Positions 16,858-26,603 of a stretch of DNA of 64,000 nt are shown here, piece after piece. Position 1 is the stretch's first letter; each line of letters begins with the position of its first letter. Source of the DNA: a virus; the IMG/VR virus record IMGVR_UViG_3300017917_003388, positions 110,695-174,694 of that record; one strand, 5' to 3'. The position numbers were made by a program, and so were the translations under genes. The notes below the pieces were generated by a model. It did no database searches, was not told the DNA's origin, and was given only the letters and a program-made list of their open reading frames with translations.

Positions 16858-17934
16858 TTATTTAATTGAATTTTCCCAACTTCTAAATAACATATTACCC
16901 TTTTCATATGCTTCTCGTTCAAGTTCTGCTAAATATTCATCTTCATTTATATTTTGAGTAGATATGTTGTTTAATCTATCTTCGGTATCTTGTTTAAAAT
17001 GAATCATTTCATGTGAAAATGACCTAGTTATATCTTTAGGATGTCTTCCTAAAGTGTATAAAACAATACATTTATTATTGGGATCATAATATGCTGTTTT
17101 ACCTAAAGGTTTAGATGCATTATCCTCATCATTATTTATAAATTTAATTTTAGGTAATGATTGTAATTCCAATTCCTTTTTTATAAATTTAGTTAAAGAA
17201 TATATATTATCTTTAATAGTAGATATATCAGGCTGGTATAATTTGTTTTCATTGATTTTTTCTTTAACTTCTAATATTTCTTCTTCATCGTATTTAGAGT
17301 ATTGTTTTATAAAATCACTGAAAAGTATAGGTTTTTCTTTAAATAGTGTTTTAGATTTTAATTCAGGATACTCTTCTATTAAATCTTTAATATATGAAAT
17401 ATGTGAATAACCTTTAGCTTTATCTAAAATAATATTTATATCTATTATATATTCGTTTAAATTTGGAATTGATGATTTAGTATATAACAAAATACGTTCT
17501 TCAGATTCATCTTGAATATCTTTAGGAGCTACGTCAGTTGATGACATTTCTTGAGAAAAATAATAAAATGGAACTATTTTGTATTTATTAGATAATTTAT
17601 TCCCATCTAATGCTATTCTAATTGTATCTCCATTAATTGTTGTATTTTTTTTATATAAAAGTCGATTTCGAGTTGTAGAAACATAATATAGATATTTTAT
17701 ATCTTTATTTTTTAATGAATTTAAATCTTTCCTAAATGATATTATTTCATCCGAATCTTGACTACCTGGTTTATCAGCATATTCTATTTCTACTTTAGAT
17801 CCTTTTAATTCATTTTGACTTAAAATATTCCATATATTTATAGGACTCGTAAAATGATATAAAACACCTATATTTTTACCTTCATCTATTATAGGTGATA
17901 TCATTTCTTGGGTTAATTTATTTATATCTATCAT
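16858..17934 (-). CDS. Fusion: N-terminal 'LYHFT' ART-like module and C-terminal zincin peptidase
   Basis: In this 358-aa protein the C-terminal part shows RSFSHEMIHFKQ (HExxH at 308-312) with downstream Glu residues (LAELEREAYEKG, 335-346), the pattern of a gluzincin-like metallopeptidase with His, His and Glu zinc ligands. The N-terminal 150 residues begin with GVLYHFTSPINIWNILSQNE (23-42), then YYVSTTRNRLL and a later EERILL. This resembles the 'YH.T....I..IL' opening of DarT/ADP-ribosyltransferase-like domains. The two-domain fusion is unusual. The peptidase motif is directly visible; the transferase idea is much weaker. Confidence 0.68.
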   Translation of the reverse strand: MIDINKLTQEMISPIIDEGKNIGVLYHFTSPINIWNILSQNELKGSKVEIEYADKPGSQDSDEIISFRKDLNSLKNKDIKYLYYVSTTRNRLLYKKNTTINGDTIRIALDGNKLSNKYKIVPFYYFSQEMSSTDVAPKDIQDESEERILLYTKSSIPNLNEYIIDINIILDKAKGYSHISYIKDLIEEYPELKSKTLFKEKPILFSDFIKQYSKYDEEEILEVKEKINENKLYQPDISTIKDNIYSLTKFIKKELELQSLPKIKFINNDEDNASKPLGKTAYYDPNNKCIVLYTLGRHPKDITRSFSHEMIHFKQDTEDRLNNISTQNINEDEYLAELEREAYEKGNMLFRSWENSIK

Positions 17935-17967
17935 TTATATTATAATTAAAATACATACATAAATATT

Positions 17968-18744
17968 TTATATATCTTTTCTTTTTATACTTGTTTTAAA
18001 TGTTTCAAATGATGGGGAATGTAATGGATTATCAATTTCGAATAATCTTTTTATCATTTTAAATATTTCTATATTATTTTCATGGGTTCTAGTTGGTAAA
18101 CACATTTCCCAACCTTTACCTTGAATTTTATCTTTTGATGGTTTTCTTTTAGATGATTTTAACCATAAAATGCCATATTTATCTATTTTTTTTCCATAAC
18201 ATTCATAATAACACTGCCCATAAACTGATGTTTGTAACTCATATTGGGGTTGAATGTTATTTGATGTTTTTATATCAATTAACCATAGTTCACCATCTAT
18301 TTCTACTATTAAGTCACAAGTTCCTGCTACTTCTAAAGTATCTGAAAATAAATGGATTTCTGTTTCAATTAATTTGGGATTATATGTTTCCCAAAATTCT
18401 ACAAATTTTAAAAACATCTGCCATACATCTGGATTATATAATGGAATCCCCTTATTTGAAAAAAAATTCAATTCCTCCCCTTTTAAATATTTTTCTACTA
18501 ACTCATGAACTTGGGTTCCTTCTTCTGATGCTTTTTTTACTATATAGTCAGAAGCAAAACCTACTTGTTTTAACCAAGTTTCATATTGTTTTCCTTTAGG
18601 ATAATATGTTAAAACATATGTAACAGAAGGATAATATTTACCATTTCTCCTATAATATCTAGAATCAGGTAAAGTTATTTGCTCATAATCCTCTGATATT
18701 TCTAATATTCTATCATATGGATTATTATATTGTTTATCACTCAT
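17968..18744 (-). CDS. PD-(D/E)XK exonuclease (RecB/Cas4-like)
   Basis: In this 258-aa protein the core is EEGTQVHELVEKYLKGEELN (about 74-93), LEVAGTCDLIVEIDGELWLI (about 137-156) and DIKTSN...YELQTSVYGQ (about 157-176). The order His, Asp, Asp-x-Lys, then the Gln-containing helix matches RecB/Cas4-type PD-(D/E)XK nucleases. The likely role is end processing in recombination or replication, next to the primase. It overlaps the primase stop by 4 nt. Confidence 0.85.
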   Translation of the reverse strand: MSDKQYNNPYDRILEISEDYEQITLPDSRYYRRNGKYYPSVTYVLTYYPKGKQYETWLKQVGFASDYIVKKASEEGTQVHELVEKYLKGEELNFFSNKGIPLYNPDVWQMFLKFVEFWETYNPKLIETEIHLFSDTLEVAGTCDLIVEIDGELWLIDIKTSNNIQPQYELQTSVYGQCYYECYGKKIDKYGILWLKSSKRKPSKDKIQGKGWEMCLPTRTHENNIEIFKMIKRLFEIDNPLHSPSFETFKTSIKRKDI

Positions 18745-19682
18745 ATAATTTCAAATTTTTTCTCAAGTATATCTGAGAAAGTTAGGGGTAAAGTATTTTG
18801 GATATTTAATGTAAATTGTTTAAATCCTAATTCACTTGGATCTTTTTTATCAAAATCTACTAAATAAACTTCTTTACCTTCATTTATTAATATTTCACAA
18901 TATTCTATTGATTTTTTAATAGCTTTCTTATCTTTATCTAAAGCAATATATATTTTTTTAACTGATGAATTTATTATTTTTTTCATTAAGTTATGTTGAA
19001 TATTACTTCCTAATAATGGAATTGCGTTTCTTTTAATAGCTATAGCATCAAAAACTCCTTCACATAAAATTATAGGAACATCCCAATTTATAAATAATTC
19101 AAAAAATATAATATCTCTAGGAATATCAGGAATAGAATATTTTATATTTGAATTGGGGTCAAAATTTCTAGCTACAAAAAAATTTAGATTTCCTTCATTA
19201 TTGTATGAAGGTATTATTATCATATTAGAATAAGGCCCATATTCACAATAACCTATATTATATTTAATAATATCATATTCAGATACATTTCTTTTCTTTA
19301 AATAACTTAATGCTTTTCTAGCGATTAAAGTAGAGGGAGGATTTATTAAAGAAATAAATTCTTTAGGTAATAATACAAACTTATATTCTTCTTTGGATAT
19401 TCCTGTATTTTCATTTTTTACTCCTGTTATTTTTTTAAGTTGATTTATTTTATTCAAATCAACTTTTAATTTAGTAAACAGAGTTTTTAATTTTTTCCCC
19501 TTAAATCCACATACCCAACATTGATATGATTGAAAATTGGGGGAATTTGAATTCAAATTTATTTCCAATTTTAGTTTATGGTGCCCACATTTAGGACAAT
19601 GGTATGCTCTATTTCCTCTAGAAGTAGATTTTCCATTACCTAAAACTGAATCTAATAAATTTGTTAATTCAATATTATCCAT
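18741..19682 (-). CDS. DnaG-type DNA primase (T4 gp61-like)
   Basis: The 313-aa protein has a zinc-binding domain with HCPKCGHHK (C29, C32) and QCWVCGFKG (C55, C58). A TOPRIM domain follows with IILCEGVFDAIAIKR (E208) and YIALDKDK (D249, D251). It is short for a primase (T4 gp61 is 342 aa) and lacks a helicase domain, so it probably works with a separate gp41-like helicase outside the window. It makes RNA primers for lagging-strand synthesis. Confidence 0.9.
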   Translation of the reverse strand: MDNIELTNLLDSVLGNGKSTSRGNRAYHCPKCGHHKLKLEINLNSNSPNFQSYQCWVCGFKGKKLKTLFTKLKVDLNKINQLKKITGVKNENTGISKEEYKFVLLPKEFISLINPPSTLIARKALSYLKKRNVSEYDIIKYNIGYCEYGPYSNMIIIPSYNNEGNLNFFVARNFDPNSNIKYSIPDIPRDIIFFELFINWDVPIILCEGVFDAIAIKRNAIPLLGSNIQHNLMKKIINSSVKKIYIALDKDKKAIKKSIEYCEILINEGKEVYLVDFDKKDPSELGFKQFTLNIQNTLPLTFSDILEKKFEII

Positions 19683-19735
19683 TAATTTTTATCTAAATTA
19701 TTGTAAATATAATAATAAAAATTTGGATATTCAAA

Positions 19736-20182
19736 TTATATTATAAAATCTTGAGTAAAAAAACGACCTTGAATGTTATCATTTATCCATTCTTCTGGAT
19801 TTTCTATGGAGCCATAAGTAAATAAATATTTACATTCATAGTATGTTAATAATTTTTTATTATATACTATATGTAATATTTCCCTAATGAACTCAGATTG
19901 TTTACCTTGTTTGATTAAATCAGTAATGTATTTTGCTGATCCATAATATTTTTTCCAATCTGATTCTTTTTGAATAACTCTGGTTATAGTTTTTCGACCA
20001 GGACCTATTTGTTGTGATATTTCCTTTTTTGTAAGTTTTTTCTTTACATTATGGAATAATGATTTTTTCCCTATATATTTTTTTCCAGTAGGAATATGAG
20101 TTGTGATATATATAAAACCAAAAGGTATATTATCACCAAAATCTTCTATATTTTCTATTTTTTTATCTTTATAAAACCACAT
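19736..20182 (-). CDS. Single-domain GIY-YIG-type endonuclease
   Basis: The 148-aa protein has GFIYITTHIPTGKKYIGKKS (about 22-41), DWKKYYGSAKY (about 75-85), a catalytic-type Glu in YYECKYLF (about 115-122) and a C-terminal NDNIQGRFF. This is the common phage form of GIY-YIG protein in which the GIY strand is FIYIT and the YIG strand KYIGK. It could be a homing-type or DNA-processing nuclease. It abuts the structural gene 20183..21094. Confidence 0.75.
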   Translation of the reverse strand: MWFYKDKKIENIEDFGDNIPFGFIYITTHIPTGKKYIGKKSLFHNVKKKLTKKEISQQIGPGRKTITRVIQKESDWKKYYGSAKYITDLIKQGKQSEFIREILHIVYNKKLLTYYECKYLFTYGSIENPEEWINDNIQGRFFTQDFII

Positions 20183-21094
20183 TTATCTATCTATATTTAT
20201 TATTATTGTAGTATCAGTTGTAGGAGAAGATGGTAAGGGTTGAGCTAATTTACCTACAGCTAATAAATTTTGATTTTCATCATATAACCCAACAGTAGTT
20301 ATATATGGAGAAAAATATGATTCAGTAACAAATCCATAAGGTATACCCTCTGTACTACCCGAAATAAGACTTGGATTTAATGAAAAATTAAATTCATTTT
20401 CACGAATAGTACATTTATATTGGCTTTCATGTATAGTATATGAACTATTAAATGAACATGTAATATTAGATGAAGTAATAAAATTCAATATAAAATCATC
20501 AGAACCAGATGTTATAGTTACTAATCCATGAGGGTAAAATATATTACCTATTATACTACTACCAGATAATAATATATTACCTTCTCCATCATCATATATA
20601 CTACCGCTATCACATGTATATCTAAAAGAATTAGGTTTAATATAATCTCCTATTAATTTAGTTGGAATAGATATTATTCCAATATACGCATCAGAAGATG
20701 TAGGAAAAAATTTAGGATAAGTTAAACTAGATTGAGAATAATTATAATATTGAGGATTCTGAGTTGAGCCTATATATCTATCCCCAGCATTGTCTCTACC
20801 AGGGATTAATATTGGTAAATTAACATTATCTCCATAACTAGAACTTAAATAATTAGAATAATATAAAACTTTTATAGAATTATATATTAATCTCTGATAT
20901 TGTTGATAATCATTTCCAGTTTTGGGATCAATGTCTGGATCAAATATATTATAATCTATATTTCTACCTAATAATCTATCTATACCAACATTAGATGAAG
21001 TTAAAGATGTTATTCCTTCAAAATAAAAATCTTTACTTACTTCTAATGGGGTTAAAATAACATCTGAGGTTAATAGTTGTTTATATGCACCCAT
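20183..21094 (-). CDS. Tail/baseplate-region structural protein, paralog of 21988..23010
   Basis: The 303-aa, Ser/Tyr/Ile-rich beta protein has no Cys-His motifs. Its C-terminal 70 residues (NPSLISGSTEG, TTVGLYDENQNLLAVGKLAQ) match the C-terminus of 21988..23010 (NPSFISGSTGE, TTIGLYNDNNELLAVAKLSR). This points to a duplicated structural subunit with a shared docking domain. It lies at the head of the tail-gene block. The exact role (tail, collar or baseplate) is unknown. Confidence 0.68.
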   Translation of the reverse strand: MGAYKQLLTSDVILTPLEVSKDFYFEGITSLTSSNVGIDRLLGRNIDYNIFDPDIDPKTGNDYQQYQRLIYNSIKVLYYSNYLSSSYGDNVNLPILIPGRDNAGDRYIGSTQNPQYYNYSQSSLTYPKFFPTSSDAYIGIISIPTKLIGDYIKPNSFRYTCDSGSIYDDGEGNILLSGSSIIGNIFYPHGLVTITSGSDDFILNFITSSNITCSFNSSYTIHESQYKCTIRENEFNFSLNPSLISGSTEGIPYGFVTESYFSPYITTVGLYDENQNLLAVGKLAQPLPSSPTTDTTIIINIDR

Positions 21095-21944
21095 TTATTT
21101 TTTCTAATATTATATCTGGTTTATTGTAAATATTACTTTCCCATATTCTTATTAATTTAAATCCATTATCTTTGGCTAATTGGTTTTTAAATAAATCATT
21201 TTGTTTTACTTCATCCAGTTTATAAAAATGTTTTTCTAAACTAGACCCACCATGCCAATAGTCACCATCTATTTCTATTCAAATATTAGTATCTTTAATT
21301 CTAAAATCATATGATTTACATATACCTTCTTTATTTTTGATAAAAAATTGAAAATGATATTTTATATTATTTTTATCTAATATGGAAGATACAAATTTTT
21401 CCAATTTATTCATTGGTCTTTTAGCGAAAATTTTTTCTATAGTTTTAAAAGTATGTGGATTGTTTTTAGTCCAGGGTTCATTTCCTTTAGCATAATATTC
21501 TTTTCTACTTTCAGACATTATTCTTTTAGATTCTTCCGAATGAGAATGATTTAGAAAATATTGTTTTCCTTTTTGTTTTTCTCTTAATTTATTTTTTATA
21601 TAGTCTGAGTGTTTATGTCCTTTAAAAGGACCGGGTTTTCCTTTTTGAGTCTTACTTAGTTTATTTCTATGATCTTCAGACATAAATCCTTTTGGTTTTG
21701 GTTTACCTTTATGACCGTGTTCTAATTTAGATCTACATTCTTTTGAACATGTTTTATATTTATAAACTATATTATTTTTACATATTTCACATGGTTTATG
21801 TAAAGGTAAAGTAGACCAATATGTTTGTATATATTGATTTATTGTTGTATCTTTATGTTGAGAAATAAGATGTCTTTTAATTCTACCAAAAGACATCTCT
21901 TGTTGACATATTTGACAGATTACTAAATCACAATTTCCTTTCAT
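21081..21944 (-). pseudogene. Homing endonuclease (NUMOD3 + Vsr/DUF559-like nuclease) broken by in-frame TGA
   Basis: From ATG 21944 the frame reads a Cys-rich zinc-finger region (CQICQQEMSFGRIKRH, CEICKNN, CSKECRS), several NUMOD3-like repeats (HRNKLSKTQKGKPGPFKGHK, SEESKRIMSE), then the nuclease start NKLEKFVSSILDKNNIKYHF. A TGA at 21279-21281 stops it at 221 aa. Past it the same frame stays open for 65 codons: IEIDGDYWHGG, NQLAKDNGFKLIRIWESN, ending in TAA at 21081 inside the next gene's start. The interrupted residue sits where this fold usually has Trp or another residue before IEIDGDYWHG, so one TGG-to-TGA change is the simplest cause. The catalytic Asp lies after the stop, so the 221-aa form should be inactive. 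Confidence 0.8.
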
Positions 21945-21987
21945 ATAATTATTTATTATAAATATATAAAATTTACTAACCCCAAAC

Positions 21988-23010
21988 TCAAAAGTCTATT
22001 TTCACACGCACTAATGCTTCTTTAGTAAAATCTTTTAATAAAGGTCTAGATAATTTAGCTACAGCTAATAATTCGTTGTTATCGTTATATAAACCAATAG
22101 TAGTAGGATAAGTTTGAGGATTATTTATAAAAGAACTATATACTAATTCTCCTGTACTTCCTGAAATAAAGCTTGGGTTTTCAGTATAATTAAATTCGGC
22201 ATTTTTTGCTCTAATAAAAATATAATCTGAGGATATAGTTTCTTGACTATTTAATCTAAAAGATTGAGCTCCTTTTATTGCGTTATATAATGTTTGATAA
22301 TTTAAACCATCAGAATTAGATGATCTATTAGGAACTAAACCTATAGATTGGGATAAAGCTAATGGGTTTAATAATATTGTTCCTATATCTGGGAGTAAAT
22401 ATCCATATGATCCTGAAGATGGACTGTATCCTGTTGATGAATCAACACCTGATCCAAAATATCCAGTTCCTGCAGATCCACTAATTAATTGATATACTCT
22501 ACCAGCATCATTAAATACTATTGATGACACATATTGGCTATTATCAGTTAATGATATTGTTCCTGATGAGCCTGATAATAATAATGTCATTGAACCTGGA
22601 AATAAAGATTGTTTATATCTTGTTCTGTCTAAGGATATAACCCAAAAATCTGATGATGTTACATTACCAAATATAAATTCACTATTTTCATCACCTAAAA
22701 TTAGAGTTCTATATTGACCATATGTACTTCGAGTTGGTGAAGCTCCAGCTACCGCATTGTTATACCAACTACTACCACTTCCTTGCTTATTACCGTATGC
22801 TATCGCAAATTGGATTTCAGCATCGTCAGCTGATGAAGGATCAGATTGGTATATATTGTAATAAAAATCTCCTGATGAACCTGCAACTTGCACAGATGAT
22901 GTGTAAAAAGTTGTTAGTTCTGGGGTATTTCCAGTCCATATTGTTGCTGTGATTGAATCTGAACTTACAACGAAATCTTCTGGGTTTAATCTTATGAATG
23001 TTCCTGCCAT
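21988..23010 (-). CDS. Tail/baseplate-region structural protein, paralog of 20183..21094
   Basis: The 340-aa, Ser/Gly-rich beta protein begins MAGTFIRLNPEDFVVSSDSI. Low-complexity SGSSG and SGSTG turns are spread through it. It shares the C-terminal 'NPSFISGSTG...TTIGLY..N.ELLAVAKL.RPL' domain with 20183..21094, from which it is separated by the broken endonuclease. That layout suggests a tandem duplication later invaded by a homing gene. Structural role inferred. Confidence 0.68.
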   Translation of the reverse strand: MAGTFIRLNPEDFVVSSDSITATIWTGNTPELTTFYTSSVQVAGSSGDFYYNIYQSDPSSADDAEIQFAIAYGNKQGSGSSWYNNAVAGASPTRSTYGQYRTLILGDENSEFIFGNVTSSDFWVISLDRTRYKQSLFPGSMTLLLSGSSGTISLTDNSQYVSSIVFNDAGRVYQLISGSAGTGYFGSGVDSSTGYSPSSGSYGYLLPDIGTILLNPLALSQSIGLVPNRSSNSDGLNYQTLYNAIKGAQSFRLNSQETISSDYIFIRAKNAEFNYTENPSFISGSTGELVYSSFINNPQTYPTTIGLYNDNNELLAVAKLSRPLLKDFTKEALVRVKIDF

Positions 23011-23019
23011 GTTTTATAT

Positions 23020-23673
23020 TTATGATATTTTTGTAACTGTTATTGGAATTGTTAATCTAGCACCACTATCTCTACCTTCTACAGTTAATGTTGCTTGAAG
23101 TTGGTTATTAGAACCGAATAATGTGTTTACTGTTGTTGCTCTTATATTCAATGTAGTTCCAACTACTGTTTTAGATACGTCTGTTCCTAAAGTAGTAGAT
23201 GAATTTAATGCTTGAACTGATGGAGTATTAATTCCTACTCCTTCAAAAGTCCCCATTAATCTAACATCAGATATTGTAAAAGTATAACCAGATGTTTCGA
23301 ATGTATTACCTCCAAAATAATTAAGGGTTTGAGGAGTAATAGCTAATGAAGCCCCTTGTTTTATTACTATTGATGTATATCCTAAATCTAAGATAGGCAT
23401 TTTAGCTGTTCCTCTTGGTAAAGTAACTAATTTATATTTCATTATTTGAGTTTCCAAAGGAAATGCTTCTAAAAGAGGCATATTTAATATGGCTTCACCA
23501 TAATATGATGAACCAGATGGATGATTTGGATTATACATAGTATAATCTATTTCATCATCAGATAAAGCAAATTGAGTAATTCTAAATGAACCATCATTTT
23601 TAGCTAACAATTGTCTTCCTTTATTTGTTAGTATTGCATCTACTGTAATTACTTGGTTTGAAAGATATCCCAT
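23020..23673 (-). CDS. Conserved tail-region structural protein ('MGYLSNQVITVDAILTNKGR')
   Basis: The 217-aa protein opens MGYLSNQVITVDAILTNKGR and continues QLLAKNDGSFRITQFALSDD (21-40), EIDYTMYNPNHPSGSSYYGE and MKYKLVTLPRGTAK. This well-conserved N-terminal domain occurs in virion proteins of T4-like marine and Bacteroidota phages. A C-terminal beta domain follows (about 150-217). A promoter-like AATATTTATAATTAAAA lies upstream. I call it structural; the exact place in the tail is unknown. Confidence 0.72.
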   Translation of the reverse strand: MGYLSNQVITVDAILTNKGRQLLAKNDGSFRITQFALSDDEIDYTMYNPNHPSGSSYYGEAILNMPLLEAFPLETQIMKYKLVTLPRGTAKMPILDLGYTSIVIKQGASLAITPQTLNYFGGNTFETSGYTFTISDVRLMGTFEGVGINTPSVQALNSSTTLGTDVSKTVVGTTLNIRATTVNTLFGSNNQLQATLTVEGRDSGARLTIPITVTKIS

Positions 23674-23738
23674 TTTTTTAATTTTAATTATAAATATTTT
23701 GTTTTTATAAAATTATAGTATAATATAATAAATTTATT

Positions 23739-26579
23739 TTAAATTATCCCTTTTTCTTTAAGATTAAATACTATTTTATTAAAATTGTTTTTAATATTAT
23801 TATTAACATATTCAGGAATTAGGAATCCATTACCTCCGTTATATCCATATAAATCCCAATCTAATGTTACAAAATTAGGATGGGGGTGATATCTACGAAT
23901 TAAAAATGAATTTATTTCTGTACCATCTATTATATTTTTATCTAAGGTTAAGTATAAAGTTTGATTAGATGTATCATTAAATACATTATGTATAACATAT
24001 GTTTGAAATTCATCACCTTCAAATCTAATTTGATCACCTATTTTCAATTCAAAAGGTAAAAAATCAAAATATCCCGAACCAGAGTAATTAATTTGAGTTA
24101 AAGGATTAGTAGAATTATATAATGAACCAAATTGTGAACCTGTTAATATATTTTTAGATGATGAACCTGTTATCCAATATTTATCAGAACCACCATATGA
24201 TGCTGATGAAACTATAGCAGGAGGATTTTGGATTACGGTACATTTACTTATTTGAGTACTACCATTATTTTTTATTCTTAAATTATAATACCCAGATGGA
24301 TTGTATACTTTAATATAATATTTATCTCCATTAATTGTTTGATTAAAAGGAGATGTTATATTAATATTGTTAGATAGACCATATGTTACTGGAAATTGGT
24401 TTGTGTATATTGTTTCTTCGATTCCTCCTGATTCTTTAATTATAGATATTGTAATATTATATGAGCTATATGGTGGATTAATTCCTGATATAATTAATGA
24501 TGTTAATAAATTTAATTGTATTGCTACTTGAGTTAAATTAGAAGTATTATTTATTGTAATTACATCATCTACTAATAAAGGTGAATTTAAATCTGATAAC
24601 GACGTATTATTTATTATAATTGGAGTGTTTTCAAATTGTATTACTTCTTCAGAAGCATTATTTATAACTAAATATCCTGAGCCTTCATCTTTGGTACTAA
24701 ATACTGAATAATAATTAGGGATAGAAGCATTTGAATTACCAAAATACATTTTGGATTGTATATTTTCTTCACTACCTGTTTGAGATGCTATTATCCCCCA
24801 TGGGATAACCCCAGATTGCAGTATATATTTACTTCCTAAATTAGAAGTAGTACCACTTTCTCCATTTAATATTATGTTGGTTTTTTCACCAGATGTAAAT
24901 GTATTTATTAAGTTATAATAATATGAACTAGATATATTAGGGACCAACACATCTCCATCTTCATTTATTAAATATAGAATATGAGCTGCAGATTTATCTT
25001 TAAACTCAGGTGTTGTTCCTCCTAACCAATCAAAATAAGCAAAATAAGTATTCATATTATTTACTACTGATTCATTTGATGGAATACCTAAATTTATATT
25101 CTCAGAATTTGATATACCTATAACATTATTACTTGATGATATGTTTATATTATCTGATGAATTTCTAACTCCAACATATCTAGGGAGAATTTGAGCTCTA
25201 GATGTATAATTTGAAGGATTTACAGGAGCTATTTCTGCTAAACCTGATATTATCTGTTGTTGGTTAGTAGGAATCAGTTGACCACTATCATAATTAACTT
25301 TAAAGAATTTAGAATCATATTCAAGATTGGTAGCATTGTTTAGTAATGAATTACAATCACTATATTCAAAATTACCTAAAACAAAAGGTTCAGGTAATAC
25401 TGGATTTACATATACTCCCTGAGGGTCAATAGATTGGGTAATGTCCCAATTAAACCTATCTATTGTCAGTTCATGATCTATAGCATAGAAATATGCTCTA
25501 TATTGATTATTTTCGAGCATAGGAACTGAAGATGTATATTCATAATATATTGGGGTATTACTAGTAACAAAAGATTCACTAATCAATGTACTACCATTCG
25601 ATATATCTTTAATATAAAAAATAGCGGTACCTGTAGAACCTGTTACTAAACCTATAAATGAAGCAGTATGTATTAAATTTATATTGGGTGTATTGGGGAC
25701 AACATATATACCACTAGATGAATTAAAAGCATCTAATGAATCAACAGCTACTGAATAGTTAGTTATTGGGGTAATAGTATTACTTAATATTTTTCTTAAC
25801 CCAACTGATACATCTAATCTATAATCCAATATATTATTATCAGATGTAGTTGAAGGAAATAAAGTATTAGGTATTATAAAATATAAATAATAATCTGGAT
25901 ATTCGGTTATTGACTGTATGTTAAATTCTTTAACTCCTATGTCTGAAAATATTATTCTTAATTTATCTATGTTTGATAAATATGATGAATTATCATTACT
26001 GTTTACATCTGATTTATTTATTTTTATATATTTAACACTTCTAGAATATTCAGGGGATGGAAATATAGATATTTGTTCATATACATTTAATATATAAATT
26101 TCTCCTTCATTTGGTGTGGTATTATTATTAAGAAAATTATTTACCCATTCTAATCCTATATCTCCAGCAAGTGTTGGTAATGGGATTAAAGGAGTAGAAT
26201 ATAGAAAAATGTTATATTCAAAAGATGAAGTAGGTGAATTTAATAAAGAAACACAATCATCACATGTTATATTTTGAGTAGAAATTTGAATTTGAGAACC
26301 GCTATATTCCCCATTTATGAATTCATCTTCATTATCATGAATAAAAACAACTTTCCCAGATATTGAATCTACAGAACCTGACCATGATTGGGTTATATTG
26401 GAAAATAAATTATCAGTATATATTTTTCCATCAAAATTAGGTAATGTACCTCCATTTCCAGCTTGTATATGTTCTATTGGAAAAGATTCATTATCATTCG
26501 ATGAAATATATATTTTCTGCCCATGTGATTGTGTAGGAAAACTATTTATTGAACCTGTTATTAATATGTTTTTAGTCAT
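23739..26579 (-). CDS. Large beta-rich structural/tail protein
   Basis: This is the largest protein in the window, 946 aa, Asn/Ser/Ile/Tyr-rich and almost free of Cys and charged helices. The middle has immunoglobulin-like strand patterns (IDSLDAFNSSSG-type turns, TGTAIFYIKDISNG). The C-terminus (about 830-946) contains KIGDQIRFEGDEFQTYVIHN, FLIRRYHPHPNFVTLDW and FLIPEYVNNNIKNN, a segment I associate with tail-fibre or baseplate-attached proteins of related phages. It is a candidate receptor-binding or fibre protein from size, composition and context; no catalytic domain is seen. Confidence 0.65.
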   Translation of the reverse strand: MTKNILITGSINSFPTQSHGQKIYISSNDNESFPIEHIQAGNGGTLPNFDGKIYTDNLFSNITQSWSGSVDSISGKVVFIHDNEDEFINGEYSGSQIQISTQNITCDDCVSLLNSPTSSFEYNIFLYSTPLIPLPTLAGDIGLEWVNNFLNNNTTPNEGEIYILNVYEQISIFPSPEYSRSVKYIKINKSDVNSNDNSSYLSNIDKLRIIFSDIGVKEFNIQSITEYPDYYLYFIIPNTLFPSTTSDNNILDYRLDVSVGLRKILSNTITPITNYSVAVDSLDAFNSSSGIYVVPNTPNINLIHTASFIGLVTGSTGTAIFYIKDISNGSTLISESFVTSNTPIYYEYTSSVPMLENNQYRAYFYAIDHELTIDRFNWDITQSIDPQGVYVNPVLPEPFVLGNFEYSDCNSLLNNATNLEYDSKFFKVNYDSGQLIPTNQQQIISGLAEIAPVNPSNYTSRAQILPRYVGVRNSSDNINISSSNNVIGISNSENINLGIPSNESVVNNMNTYFAYFDWLGGTTPEFKDKSAAHILYLINEDGDVLVPNISSSYYYNLINTFTSGEKTNIILNGESGTTSNLGSKYILQSGVIPWGIIASQTGSEENIQSKMYFGNSNASIPNYYSVFSTKDEGSGYLVINNASEEVIQFENTPIIINNTSLSDLNSPLLVDDVITINNTSNLTQVAIQLNLLTSLIISGINPPYSSYNITISIIKESGGIEETIYTNQFPVTYGLSNNINITSPFNQTINGDKYYIKVYNPSGYYNLRIKNNGSTQISKCTVIQNPPAIVSSASYGGSDKYWITGSSSKNILTGSQFGSLYNSTNPLTQINYSGSGYFDFLPFELKIGDQIRFEGDEFQTYVIHNVFNDTSNQTLYLTLDKNIIDGTEINSFLIRRYHPHPNFVTLDWDLYGYNGGNGFLIPEYVNNNIKNNFNKIVFNLKEKGII

Positions 26580-26603
26580 TTAATATTTTATTTAATAGAT
26601 TTA

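Noticed and set aside
21279-21281. Genome-wide TGA-to-Trp recoding
   Set aside because: TGA serves as stop in ATGA-coupled junctions at 9261, 10077 and 16327, and Trp is written TGG with a CCA tRNA; only one TGA interrupts a gene.
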